Notes: generated by a model not told the origin, from the letters alone. A stretch of DNA of 64,000 nt from Zygaena filipendulae (GCA_907165275.2 OU015675.1:5163501-5227500), one strand, 5' to 3'. Numbered from the stretch's first letter, positions 22,060 to 33,868 are shown. Program-made: numbers and translations.

Positions 22060-24280
22060 TATTGTACATACACGAACAAATACATAAATATATATACTTT
22101 AGGAAAATATGACGCAATAAACGCAACGATAACGAGGTTGAAGTGTGTTGAACTATGCATGCATGGCCTGCGCCTCACGTCCTGCTACGCATCCGCTACG
22201 CGACCTGTACAACGAAGCTACGCCGTAGTGTTAAGACGGATATAGCTGTAGACCTACGCAAGTAATAGTAGATTTTACAACAAGTGCACAAAACGGATCA
22301 TTATTATCCGAGACTCTTAGCAGCCACAGCCGAAGGCGAGGGCTGATAGTAATGTCGAGGATAATAATGGTTTTGTGGACGAGTTATAAACTCTGCTTTT
22401 CACTTCGATTGCGAGGAAATAAAAAAGTAGTATAACATAATTAAATATTCTTTAATTAAAATTCAAAGTAAAATTAGTAGTTTTGAATACTGAAGTTACA
22501 CAGTTTACTACAGTTTTTCCCGGCATATTAACCTCCTACTAACTTCTGTTACCCTAGTACTTTCGAGTTAAGAACAGAAAGTGCCGACTCTTAAAATGCA
22601 GTGGTGCATATTTGTTTTGCGCTTGAATTTCGAACAATATTATTTTGACTCAAACTATCGCTCTAGAGTCTAGGTGTACTTCTATGGCTACCACAAATTC
22701 TATCCATGAACTTCTTATTGTGTTTGGCTGTATGTGGCTCATTTTCTTTACCTTAGGTAGATACATTTATGAGTAGATACATTAATGCCCTAGTGCACAA
22801 AATTCGATTTTGTGCAGCCTATATCCTGCACAAACAAGCACTTTCCGAGCATGAGAAGTGAAAATAATATTGATTAATCGCAACAATCCTTCAACATGAG
22901 GCCCAAACTGCGGATTTCCCCCGGCTCCTTTGCTGTTGAGGACTCCTAGCCTCTCTCCCTCACGCTACATGTGTCAAACTTTCCTCGGTCTTTACCAAGG
23001 TAATTTTCACGGGGTTGAGGAGGCATGCAATTGGTAGGAGACGGAGAGTGTCGCTTCTTTATAATATAATCTCTATTCTTTGGTATTACCAATAAGTATT
23101 ACCTTGTTCTGTGCTTATGAAAGCAGTAACTATGACTTAGAGAATCGAATATTATGCACTATCCAACATAATCGGTCGAATAAAAATTATAAGGTAGGTA
23201 GGTACCTATGGTAGGTAGTAATAGTATTGACAAAAAAAAACTTTAAAAATAAATCATAGATAAAGTAAACTACGTTTAAAGGTAATATTATTTCTGGACC
23301 TTGTTTACTGACAGTACAGTAATAATTGCACCGCTACAGTGCCGGGAGTATTTTTGAATGGAGAACCCCTTTTCATTGGCTTCCTACGTTCGACTTTAGG
23401 AACAATGGAGTATATACTAAAAATACTGGCCGCTATACCTATATTGGCCGTTCCATTATAATAGTTTTCTACTTTGTTTTTAACAATCTAGAATCTAGAT
23501 TAATTATCAAAGTAAAGTCAGCTGCGATATTAGGCTCACTTGTTTGAAGGATAAAAATATAGAGCCAGGTGTGAAAGAAATTGTGCAAGTCAACAAAATT
23601 CGTACGTGTTTAAAAGAAATGTATTTGCTTATTTACTTCTATAAAAAGTACATAAAAGACAAAAAAGTATTGGCCTCATATAAAAAAGGGATTCTTCTTA
23701 AAACTAATTGATCGATTTGATTTAATTCGATTTGGTCTTAAACTAAAAAAAGTACATTATTTAGTGCAGCCCATCGACACTGCCTTGAAGCTAAAATTAC
23801 CATGGATCTATGCAATAACTTCCTTACCAACTTTGGAATACCTAACCAAATACCGCGTCTTCCATTGGTAAGGTTAAGATTGGCACAAAATGCTTTCATA
23901 GATTTCAGCGATTAGTATGAAAGTGCCGATTATTTAAACGTAGTGATTATTTGCTCAGTGATTTAGTGCATTCCAAAGAGTATATAATCACTACGTCTTA
24001 GTGCATTCTCATCTTATCATGAGATTATATTTACATTTTATTAGGTACTGCCGTCATCACGTGATTAAAAAAAAACTAGTGTTACCTAATACTGAAATAG
24101 TAAGTCGATTATTGTAATATCGACACAAATATAGCAACTGATTGAAACGCAGCGTAGTATTTGTGTTTATTGACCTGTCAACCAGTGTGTTTAATTGTAG
24201 AGCTGAGTTAAATAATTAATTACAAACTTTGCGGCTAAACTGATTCGTATGAAAATTGATAGGGTAATAAATTATTATTA
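22060..24280. other. Non-coding stretch with an unclassified repeat
   Basis: GC-rich spots at 22140-22260 and 22895-23060. The second reads, on the minus strand, AAGAAGCGACACTCTCCGTC then ATGCATGCC-like words shared with the Dscam intron at 60385-60450, so it is an interspersed repeat. No gene-like frame. Confidence 0.5.
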
Positions 24281-24287
24281 ACTTAAA

Positions 24288-24475
24288 CTAGATGTTTGGC
24301 GCGGATTTACTGGCGTTAATTTAGGAGTTACCGCGGGAATTCCGAGACAAAAAGTACTCTATGTTATTCTCTGTGTTCCTAACAACGTGTTTGCAAAATT
24401 TCATGCTGATCGGTTGAATCATTAAGGCGTGAAAACAAAACAACTAACTCACACAAACAAACAAACACTTGTATT
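24288..24475 (-). mobile_element. Helitron-like element
   Basis: CTAGATGTTTGGCGCGGATT is a worn 3' end. GAGTTACCGCGGGAATTCCG, GCAAAATTTCATGCTGATCG and the CAAACAAACAAACA head zone follow. Confidence 0.7.
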
Positions 24476-24481
24476 TGTGTA

Positions 24482-24690
24482 CCAGCTGTCCCCCGAGGTT
24501 TCACACACGGCAATTTCAAAGTTCCAGAGGAAGTTCCAGGAAAAACTATACTTATAAACCTTCCTCTTGAATGACTCTATCTATTACAAAAAACTGCATC
24601 AAAATCCATTGCGTAGTCTTAAAGATCTAAGTAGGGACAGACAGACAGCGGGAAGCGACTTTGTTTTATACTATGAAGTAAAGGATTAAA
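24482..24690 (-). mobile_element. Helitron-like element, CTTCCTCTTGAAT body
   Basis: CAGCTGTCCCCCGAGGTTTC is followed by AAACCTTCCTCTTGAATGAC and GACAGACAGACAGCGGGAAG. The copy at 59332-59925 has the same body and tail. Confidence 0.7.
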
Positions 24691-24757
24691 ACAAAAGAAA
24701 CTCACCTAAAATGTAACTCGATAACTATTTAGGAAAGTATATCTTGAAAAATACTAG

Positions 24758-24812
24758 TCGGTCCCCCACGGTTTCACTCGCATTAATTTCGGAGTCCTAT
24801 AAGTGAAATTTT
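24758..24812 (-). mobile_element. Helitron-like 3' end fragment
   Basis: CTAGTCGGTCCCCCACGGTT and TCACTCGCATTAATTTCGG form a single terminal module. Confidence 0.6.
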
Positions 24813-24830
24813 TATAAATAAATTTTTTTT

Positions 24831-24860
24831 CAATTCAATTCAATTCAATTCAATTCAATT
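24831..24860. repeat. (AATTC)n microsatellite
   Basis: About six units of CAATT follow a T-run, directly between two Helitron-like fragments. Confidence 0.85.
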
Positions 24861-24899
24861 TGGCCATTGGTCCGATTGTGATGAAACTTTGGCGGGTTG

Positions 24900-25067
24900 T
24901 TTTGCTTTGCCTGCGTCCGTAAAGGTTTCTGCGGGAATTCCGAAACTGACGCGGGTGAATCTCCGAAACGGATGGACCAATTTTGACAGGACTTTCACTG
25001 CTTATTAGCTGATGTGCGCGGAATCTCTGAAATTAACGCGGGTGAAACCGCGGGGGACAGCTGGTCT
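24900..25067 (+). mobile_element. Helitron-like element, chimeric body
   Basis: CGGGAATTCCGAAACTGACG, CGGGTGAATCTCCGAAACGG and a second module ending CCGCGGGGGACAGCTGG. The end has mutated from CTAG to CTGG. Same body as 12895-13066. Confidence 0.65.
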
Positions 25068-25416
25068 TTATTAAAAATTTACCTAAAAACCGTCTAACCT
25101 GACATCCTCACTTGACATCTAACACCCTGACCTGACAAACTGTGCTAACTCATGCTAGGCCACGGTGCACCGAGAGCGAGTGCGCGCTGGCTCACTATCA
25201 ATTACCCAACACCACAGCCATGAATATGGAAGTGCCACTCTCTGAATTCGGTCATTAGACTCTATGTGCGCGGTGCACTCGGTGTATGGATGGTGTATTA
25301 ATTACTGCTATTAGCCATCATTTTTTTTTATTTTGTTTTTACTCGCATAAACTACGTAAAATTTCATTCTTGATTTTTTCCAAACATTAATTTATCTTAC
25401 CTTACAAAAAGTCTCG

Positions 25417-25640
25417 CGGCCGCACTCAGAGTCGTTTTAATGATTACTTAATTTTAAGTAAAGATTTTTTAAACAAAATCGCCGCAACCCGAGACGTTCA
25501 TTAAATTAATGTTAATTGGCATTTAACTAAATTTAATTTAATTAGTCAAATGACAACTAACATTAGTTTAACGAACTTCTCTGATTGCGGCAATTTTGTT
25601 TTAAAAATAGTAATTATTAAAACGACTCTGAATGCAGCCG
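25417..25640. mobile_element. Foldback MITE, subfamily B, full but worn copy
   Basis: Ends CGGCCGCACTCAGAGTCG and ACTCTGAATGCAGCCG. The arm reads TTTTAATGATTACTTAATTT rather than the ACTTTAATGATTACTTAGTT of the 237-bp copies. No clean target duplication remains. Confidence 0.8.
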
Positions 25641-25924
25641 TTCGAGGGTTAAAAATAATGCATTATATTATAATGTGATCTAATTCAAGAACGTTTATAC
25701 GAATGATTCTAAAGTGCTGCCCTGGCCGAGTGCACTAGGAACAAATATGCCATTCTTTCCGTTCTCTTTAAGAAAAACTTACTTAATTACCTACTTTGGC
25801 AGATGGCCAAGATTTAATTTGTTTCATTTCATTTATATGTATTTTTAATAATTTCATAATTTTTTTCATATTTTTTTGAGCTATTAATTGCAGTACATTA
25901 AACCGTTATTTTTATTATGTCATA

Positions 25925-26138
25925 CTTGCTGTTCTTCGCGGTTCCATTCACGTTAATTTCGGAGTTCCCGCGGGAATTCTGAGATAAAACAACCCTATCC
26001 ACATCCCTACTATCTTATCAGTACCCCTGACAACATGCATGGAAAATTTCATGATGATCGGTCAAGTAGTTGAGGCGTGAAAATGTAACAGACGGACAGA
26101 CAGAGTTGGTTTCGAAGTTATAATAATATTAGTATGGA
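25925..26138 (-). mobile_element. Helitron-like element
   Basis: TTGCTGTTCTTCGCGGTTCC, GGAGTTCCCGCGGGAATTCT, GGAAAATTTCATGATGATCG, GTGAAAATGTAACAGACGG and AATAATATTAGTATGGA give the complete order in reverse complement. Confidence 0.75.
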
Positions 26139-26439
26139 TTTTCATTATTGGTTAAATTAGAAAAATATCCTCTTACCATGAGGATACTGATAAAAGTAGG
26201 ATAAAGAATTCTCGACTCTTTGTGGTGAACGGAAGCGGAAAACTCTCATTAAATCTAGGCATATTATATCTGTCATGGATCTAAGAATTGATCAATTCAT
26301 GATATCGACATACACACACATCATGAACTGATAACAAGTAGTGTCTATAGTTACAAGTACTTTTTGACTTTAGGCAGGGCGTAGAGCACCCTGACATTCT
26401 TGGTTATAGGTTAGGTTTGTACGTATACATATATAAGAC

Positions 26440-26510
26440 GAATAAAAAAAAAACATACGCGTCGAATTGAGAACCTCCTCCTTTTTGGAAAGTCGGTTAA
26501 AAATATGGTG
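26440..26510 (-). repeat. AACCGACTTTCCAAAAAGG interspersed repeat end
   Basis: Minus-strand TTAACCGACTTTCCAAAAAG, GAGGAGGTTCTCAATTCGAC and a T-run, the same end as at 3703. Confidence 0.65.
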
Positions 26511-26977
26511 ACATTCTATAGTTCATGGTATGACAACATCATGAATTGACAAGTTTATTAGACCACGACAATCTACTAAATACCGTTAATATATAGAATG
26601 AATATGTACCATTGTACCTATTTAAATTGGATGCTAATGGAATTTGAATCATTAGTACTTTCACAAGCTTAGTCTATAATATAGATGTGCTTGTACATAA
26701 TATTATATACAATATGCTGCATTAGCACATTCAGTATTTATGTAGATGCATTCGGTAGCAGTCAGTGAATCAGTGAGCAAATCTAGGCACAGTGACGAAA
26801 CAGGAGCGCAGTGAAAATGGATAAATCAATAACTTATAGGTCGCAGTTAGTCGGTGGAAGTACTCTCTATGTTTGCTGATTGTTTGATTTCTTATGTCTT
26901 ATTGATGATAATTATCGGAGTTGATTTTAATATACTTAACACCGCTAGATATATATTATCGTATTACGTATTATATA

Positions 26978-27447
26978 AACATAAAAAGGCAGAGTATAGA
27001 AATAATTACGTATATATATTAAAACAAATAATAATTAAACGTGAAGTAATAAATTAATATACATCTTTTAACACTTTAAAAGTTTGTAATTAAATTATTA
27101 AATTTTATTTAAAATAATAATAAAAAAAACACTTTTTCTCTAATTTGTGGGCACACAAATAATGTTGCAAATTAAAGATTACTGTGATTTTAACACTAAA
27201 TTAATGAACGATTAATAACGTGTGTTTCCCCTTCGTGATTCCACTTTTATTTGCAACATTTTCTGTGTTCTCACAAACTAGAGACTTTTTTGTTTTTTTT
27301 TTAATTTTGATTACTTTTAATAAAATTTAACTAAAAACTTCTTAAAATCGATGTTAAAAGATGTATATTAGTTTATTACTTCATGCCTGATAATAATTTG
27401 TTTTAATATATATACGTAATTATTTCTATACTCTGCCTTTTTATGTT
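26978..27447. repeat. 470-bp foldback element
   Basis: AACATAAAAAGGCAGAGTAT at the left pairs with ATACTCTGCCTTTTTATGTT at the right. The pairing continues through AATAATTACGTATATATATT and TAATATACATCTTTTAACA. A second inner pairing joins CTCTAATTTGTGGGCACACA with TGTTCTCACAAACTAGAGA. The outer arms are about 95 bp. No duplication at the ends and no coding capacity were found. Confidence 0.8.
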
Positions 27448-27514
27448 CCGCTAATTCTGCCGGTGTGTATATAATTATCAAGACCTTACAAGTACCACCA
27501 AACACACTTTCTAC

Positions 27515-27605
27515 AGATCTTGAAGGTTGACTGGCAGAGAATACCACAATGGCATTAAGTCCGCCTTTTGTACCATATTGTGCAAAAGTTTAAATAAATA
27601 AATAT
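27515..27605 (+). mobile_element. LINE 3' end, copy 1
   Basis: GATCTTGAAGGTTGACTGGC, GAATACCACAATGGCATTAA, GTCCGCCTTTTGTACCATAT and a TTTAAATAAATAAATA tail. The same block is at 35583 and, worn, at 58316. An A-rich tail after a conserved block indicates the 3' end of a non-LTR element; the clade is not assigned. Confidence 0.65.
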
Positions 27606-27620
27606 AGAAGGGCAATAAAT

Positions 27621-27712
27621 CCAAGCACCGGGTTTAAACCCAAGCACCGGGTTTAAATCCAAGCACCGGGTTTAGACCCAAGCACCGGGTTTAAATCCAA
27701 GCACCGGGTTTA
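27621..27712. repeat. 19-bp minisatellite, five units
   Basis: Five units of CCAAGCACCGGGTTTAAAT with only small changes (AAC, AGA variants in the last bases). It lies directly beyond a LINE 3' end. Confidence 0.9.
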
Positions 27713-27999
27713 TTCTGGGTTGGTTGGCCATCTACAGCACCGCTTACTAACTATGCGGTACCGTGTTCGACTATCATATTTTTATGCTCACTATTTCTAT
27801 AGAATAATTTATTTGTTTCACATCTGTCAAACTTGCAACGGTTATTCTTTTCAAATCAGTTTATTTACTTGTAATTTTTTTTTTTGTTAATTCTATACGT
27901 ATCTAACAATAGAATGAATGGGCACAGCACCACCATCAGAACACGCGGTGATGAAATTTCATGGGTGGTGGATCCACCCTCACTCAATTAAACGTATGT

Positions 28000-29470
28000 T
28001 TGTGCTTCAATTTCTTGAAAATAATGCTTTATGTGTAATATCTTCTATACGATTGTTAACATAACCTTGCGTAGTCGGACAAACAAGAAACTTGGTCGCA
28101 TAGAGACAATTTCAATTGTATTTGCTTCCAGGCCCCCTTAGTCAAGTAGCCAACCTATAATCGTTTCTATTTATTTATTTATTTAGAACACAAAACAGAT
28201 TATAGTCTTAAGAGGCTCCCCCACGCCAATGACCTTGGGCGCGCGAGCTTTCTTTCGTCCCACCCTACCTGACTCACCTCTGTGTAATTACGACATTTGA
28301 GTTATAAAAGCGCCATCTTTTAAAAAGTATTACTATTACTAATTATAATGCTTAGAACGACATCTAACAGATTTTCCTCGTACTACAATAAACTGCGGTG
28401 CAAGCGATAGCGGGAGATTAGACAAGCTCTACCATTATAGACCCGGAGCCCAGGCACAAAGAAGGATGGCCAAATCGGACTCGATACGAAACAATGGTGT
28501 CCATATATGATATATATATGAAAAAAATCCTTATTTTTTAAGATTTAAGAAAACACAAAAAATATCTCTATAAGTAGCCACAAAAAAAAGATATCAATTT
28601 ATTTGTGTTTTTGTAACTTCTACGACATCATGTATGTGGTTTCAGAACGCATCTATTGACGATTCATTTCGCGTATGACGTGACTTAGTATTCAAAGACT
28701 ATAATTATTCACGTTTTTCTGAATAGTTTTACTAGATAGTTATGTAGGCATTAAATCAACAACTGTGTGTGCATTCTTGTCATAAAAAAAAAATTATGTA
28801 GGTTCATAGTAAGTATAAGCATTTTGTTCAATTGCGTACATCGGAACGTCATTTGTCTTTGACAAATTACTAAATCGGTGGTCATCGAACCGCGCCAGTG
28901 ATTGTCATTTTGATTTGATTGGCAATTGACATGACACCCGGCAATCACGCATTTTAATCGCTTGACTTGCTGTTCTATTTTGAATTTCCTTTGTCGTATT
29001 GACCTAGGCATTTTTACGGACTGATCACTACCACTTGTGACTACATTATTTCTATGCTAACTACACTTTTCGGTCGGGTAAAAGGTAGTTGTTGATTCTA
29101 ACCTCAAATGTATTGTGGATTTTACGATGTTATTTTAAAAAATTGTGGCTATTTAGATATGATTTTTAAACGGGATGGTATTTACAACATAAAAACAAAT
29201 CAATCTAACTATAGTTTATTTTAGGACATGAAAAATAAAAGTCAAGTCCAGCTCCTATAGAAATTTTGCCATTGTTCTTTTATCACACAATATCATCACA
29301 ATATTAAATAAAACTATGTAAATTTACTAGAAAAATTTATTCATACAATTTGTTTATTGTAACAATCATAGTAAGTAACAGTAAAATGACTGTATTTTTA
29401 AATCAATAAAAAATGTAAAATACCTAGCCCGGAAGATTGCTTTTAAACAATAAGGTAACCAGTTGTTCTT
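28000..29470. other. Non-coding stretch, no gene seen
   Basis: An (ATTT)n tract at about 28167-28183 precedes a GC-rich spot at 28200-28280. A minus-strand frame at 28751-29011 (86 codons) has no recognisable domain. The rest is AT-rich. Confidence 0.45.
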
Positions 29471-29477
29471 TATTTAA

Positions 29478-30285
29478 CCGACTTCAAAAAAGGAGGTTCT
29501 CTGTTTGACTTGTATGACTGTATTTATGTTTTTCCATGATAATCTTGCTTTTGACTGAACCGATTTTGATGCGGTTTTCGGAAAAGTATTTATTACACTT
29601 AAGAGCAGGTTTTGTACAACTTGTACAAGGTTATGAGTTTGAACCGTATGTATGTATGTTTGTCCGCGATTATCATGCATCTGCCTGAACTGATTTTGAT
29701 GCAGTTTTCAGAAAAGTACAGTTTGTATGACTGTATTTATGTTTTTCCATGATAATCTTGCTTTTGACTGAACCGATTTTGATGCGGTTTTCGGAAAAGT
29801 ATTTATTACACTTAAGAGCAGGTTTTGTACAAGGTTATGAGTTTGAACCGTATGTATGTATGTTTGTCCGCGATTATCATGCATCTGCCTGAACTGATTT
29901 TGATGCAGTTTTCAGAAAAGTACAGTTTGTATGACTGTATTTATGTTTTTCCATGATAATCTTGCTTTTGACTGAACCGATTTTGATGCGGTTTTCGGAA
30001 AAGTATTTATTACACTTAAGAGCAGGTTTTGTACAAGGTTATGAGTTTGAACCGTATGTATGTATGTTTGTCCGCGATTATCATGCATCTGCCTGAACTG
30101 ATTTTGATGCAGTTTTCAGAAAAGTACAGTTTTTAGGAGGTTCTCTGTTTGACTTGTATGACTGTATTTATGTTTTTCCATGATAATCTTGCTTTTGACT
30201 GAACCGATTTTGATGCGGTTTTCGGAAAAGTATTTATTACACTTAAGAGCAGGTTTTGTACAAGGTTATGAATATATGTATGAAT
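29478..30285 (+). repeat. Tandem array of ~205-225-bp units
   Basis: TGTATGACTGTATTTATG recurs at about 29511, 29724, 29929 and 30155. Each unit has two related halves: one ends TTTTGATGCGGTTTTCGGAA, the other TTTTGATGCAGTTTTCAGAA. The array opens with the AACCGACTTCAAAAAAGGAG repeat end, so it is an expanded mobile-element tail. The last unit is cut short. Confidence 0.85.
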
Positions 30286-30289
30286 ATGT

Positions 30290-31820
30290 TATAAAATTTT
30301 AGACAGATAATCTCACAATTCTACAGTTTGTAACGTTGTAAAATCAGGTTCGTTTGCATTTTTGGAACTACTGGCAACCATGGCTTCCGTTGGTATTTGC
30401 ATTCTGTAACAAAATAGGCTATTACTTCTCTTTTGTTCATACTACTAAAATAATGTGACCGTGGCAACTTACTGGGATGATTACCCTAATATTTAGAGAT
30501 GGTAGGTGTATGGAGTTACATATTCAACAAACAAGATGATTACATTTCACTTTAGACATACTATATACTTACCTAGTAGGTTTTTAGGTTCCTAGTTACT
30601 AGGTATAGGTCCTACTTACCTAGCACCTAGGTAAGTACCTAAGAACCTGTGGTTACTCTATTTCTGAAAACATTTGTGTATTTATTTACTTAGCTAGATG
30701 ATACTCACGGGCACAGGTCCACTTCAGGTACATTTTCTTTATTACAGTCAGTTTCGAGCAATATTTGTCTATTTTTTAAAATGAACAATGTATTGTAGTT
30801 AGTTGGGAACAATACGATTACGTAACAGTCCTATCTACTTTACTTATTTGCTCATCACACTACTATAAATAGGTACATTACCTATTTCATTTTTTTAATC
30901 ATATTTCATGTCAACAAACCATAATCAGACACAAAGTAGGTAGGTGCAAACAAACATTTTATAACTTATATTATATATATATACGTAGATAGGTACTTTA
31001 ATATTTTATTCATGTTTTTAGCGGTTTCTATTCTCCAATTCCGTCTTTTTTTTTTCTTGTTCCGATTATTTCCCATTTCACTGCACTTTTAATTTCTAGG
31101 TTATAAGTCGGTGTAAGAGACGACAAGCGACGCGGGTTCCCCTTTCGAATGCCGGAGCGCGACTGAATTCAAGCGGTGAACGCGGTGAACTCGCAATATA
31201 TCAGAATTTAATTTCTAACAAAAAACAAAAAAACATAATTTTCAATTGAGATCACATAGTACACGTATTGTATTATGTTGAGTTTCTATACAAAGTTTAA
31301 TTAGTGTGGATAAATGATTCATTGACTTCTGCGGTTTATTTGTATAAATCAGAGGGAAGTTTGTGATTTTTTTCTATCGAGAAAATTTTTAGTAATCGTG
31401 TTTTAACATCACATAGGACTTAGTGTATATCCTTAACTTTACTATATATTTTTTTCAATATTATTGATTGAATACTTTTATTGATATACAGGTTCAAAAG
31501 TGAGAGGTGGGGCAGTTCTAGCCTCCTATAGGCCCTTAACGAACATAAAACAGAAGTCCGACTACAATCTTTTTACTTGTGTCCCTAGCATGCTTAAAAT
31601 TAAAACCGCTAATTAAAACAGGTAAATTATAAACACGTAGGTATAACTTTAAGAAAAAGTAAATAACTAAGAATAATGACATTGCTGACTTAGATATAGA
31701 CATAGCAATTATTTTGTTATAGTAAAGTTCAGCTGTTAAAAGACTGAATTGGTCGGAAGACATCCAAGATCAGCCGTCTAAAAGTATTCAAACGTGAATC
31801 AAAGATGTCCACCGCGTCCA
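30290..31820. other. Non-coding stretch, no gene seen
   Basis: TAGGTACCTAG-rich palindromic simple sequence at 30565-30650, a CpG-richer spot at 31110-31195, otherwise AT-rich. A minus-strand frame at 31536-31763 shows no domain. Confidence 0.45.
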
Positions 31821-32167
31821 TTTCACTTATACTGGCGACACATGCGCTCTATGGGGATATAGAAGGAGGTGTTATTGCGAAAGGTTTTAAGAACAAAAGT
31901 GGATGGTTTACGCCATCTGAAATGAGCATTTAAATTTACTAACGATAAAAGTGGGGGAGAGTTAATCTCAGAGTGCAAAATTTTGTGTAGGAAAATGAAG
32001 TCAGCAACTTTTTGTCTAAGCTCGAGAGTATTCAGGTGAAAATGATCCAATCTATCCTTGTATGATACAAGCTGGTGCGCCGAAGATTGAATCGGAAGCA
32101 TAGAATACGAAGGAAATTGCGTTGAACTCTTTCAATGTTATTAATATGAACCAAATAACCGTTACCG

Positions 32168-32478
32168 CATAGAAAACTAAGGGGCTATGCAAACCACGTA
32201 TTTTAAACGCGCCGTCGACGCGCGTTTTAGAGACGCGCGTCAACGGCGCGTCGACGGCGCGCTTTTATCCTACAAAAGTCTATAGGCTGCGTCTGACTCG
32301 CGTGCGTATTGCGTCTGTATCGCTACAAACGCGCGTCGACGGCGCGTTCAAAAAACGTGGTGTGCATAGGCCCTAAGGAACGGAATCGTTAGGTCACGAT
32401 GCCACACAAAACTGGACTTTTGATTGGACGATTTGACGTGACCACGTGACATCAAGTGACGTTCCTTAGTTTTCTATG
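32168..32478. mobile_element. hAT-like MITE inside the LINE
   Basis: Inverted ends CATAGAAAACTAAGGAACG and CGTTCCTTAGTTTTCTATG. CGTTACCG is present on both sides (32160-32167, 32479-32486), an exact 8-bp target duplication as made by hAT transposases. The left TIR is itself split by a second MITE at 32181; without it the element is about 115 bp. Non-coding. Confidence 0.85.
32181..32373. mobile_element. Harbinger-like MITE inside the hAT-like MITE
   Basis: GGGGCTATGCAAACCACGTA at the left and ACGTGGTGTGCATAGGCCC at the right are inverted. Arms continue as AACGCGCCGTCGACGCGCG. TAA on both sides (32178-32180, 32374-32376) fits the 3-bp TWA target of PIF/Harbinger. Very CpG-rich compared with the window. 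Non-coding. Confidence 0.85.
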
Positions 32479-32788
32479 CGTTACCGATTGTTGATCGTCA
32501 ACTTGGCTAAGGGGGCAGCTGCTGTATCGTTCCACGAATCTAGTCTATTGGTTTAGTGTTACCAGTTTTCTGTTTATATTTCGGTCTTTTTATTATTCCG
32601 ACACAATACATTTTCACATTCTCTCGCGAGCACTTCAATTTCAGGACAAATTTTAATATAAAAAGATCAGACAAGAGCGTTCTGAACGTGCTTCATGACG
32701 GTTCTGTGTTACAAATTAGAAATGGATGAAGACGGAATGATTTCGTAGTGGGGATTAACCTTTAACGTTCTTTATAGACCACTAGCAC

Positions 32789-32935
32789 TAGCTGTTCCCC
32801 GCGGCTTCACCCGCGTAAGTTTCAGAGTTCCGGGATGAAATGTCTGTCCTGTTGTCCATTTTCTGTCCCCCTGATGACGTGTATATGCAGTTGGTTGATT
32901 AGTTAAGGTGTAAAACCCAACAGAATTTCGTGAAT
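32789..32935 (-). mobile_element. Helitron-like element
   Basis: CTAGCTGTTCCCCGCGGCTT and CACCCGCGTAAGTTTCAGAG form the tail; the body is shortened and the head is lost. Confidence 0.7.
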
Positions 32936-32999
32936 CAATATCATATCTATTAAAAAAAAACAAAAACATGGCGTAGCATGAATTTCATTTATCCGAAAT

Positions 33000-33860
33000 T
33001 GAAAAAAATATAAATACTTAACAGATATTATAAAATACAGGAGACTACGTAAGAATAGCGTGTAAATTTATTTTATTTTCACATTAATTAGTCAAAATGG
33101 TCATTTTATAGAACTTTACATTCGACAATTTGCATACGATATCCTAAAAAGAAAATAATGTACTATTATAAAGTGTTACTTGATAAGACTGTAACGGCGT
33201 ATTTTTTCAGTGGCAGAGTCCCTTCCTAATTTTAATAATATTAATTTATCGTCAAATTCATAGTTCAATAAAAACAATCCTAATACAATAATTGGTTACA
33301 ATAAGTTCTAAGTTCCTTTATCTACCAAGAAACGGCTCAGCATTGATTACTTTCTCTCTATACCGTCTGAAGTCGACTTTCCTGCGTACTACGTAATAAA
33401 ATTTTGTCTTAATCACCCAAAATCTTTGGAATACTACACTTCATACGTGTTCCATTGCTGGATTAATTTGAGTAACGATAACAGACAAACTTAGTAGAAA
33501 CGCAGTGCATAGCGTGCTTAAGAATCGTTAAGATTCTCGCATTATAACTTGATAGGATGCTAATAGGATTAAGTTAATGGCTCTTAAAGGCAATTTTCTA
33601 TTGAATGTGAAACAAATATTTTCCTTCAATAGTAGATAGAGTATAGGAGAATAGAGAAAGAAGGAGGGACCGTGGACTTTTTCTTCGCATTGAATTTCTA
33701 TAGACTTCAAATGAGATAAGAAACTTTCTACTCACCAAAGTTCTACGTCTATACATTCAGAGAACAAATCAATAAAATAGGTACTAGTTATTGGGTAAAG
33801 TAATTGGATATTGAACTGGATTATATTATTGTATACGTATTGGACGTACTGTAGCTGTTT
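33000..33860. other. Non-coding stretch, nothing seen
   Basis: AT-rich sequence without a family repeat, hairpin or gene-like frame that I could support. Confidence 0.5.
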
Positions 33861-33868
33861 ATACAACA

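Larger units (their letters stand above)
31823..32540 (-). pseudogene. LINE reverse-transcriptase C-terminal fragment, broken
   Basis: On the minus strand, residues NNIERVQRNFLRIL (from about 32136) are followed, after a frameshift near 32080, by SYKDRLDHFHLNTLELRQ and ADFIFLHKILHSEI. This is the pattern usually seen after the polymerase domain of jockey/CR1-type non-LTR elements (the I-E-x-V-Q-x-x-F-L block, then Y-x-x-R-L and L-x-x-R-R-x-x-x-D-L-x-x-x-x-K). It is interrupted at 32160-32486 by a nested insertion, after which the upstream part is hard to follow. It is non-functional: a 3' fragment with frameshift and insertion. Confidence 0.75.

Noticed and set aside
29478..30285. Tandem array as CRISPR
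   Set aside because: Units of about 210 bp that are alike throughout; there are no unique spacers.
31536..31763. 75-codon minus-strand frame as the LINE's next domain
   Set aside because: It is not in continuity with the reverse-transcriptase fragment and shows no known motif.
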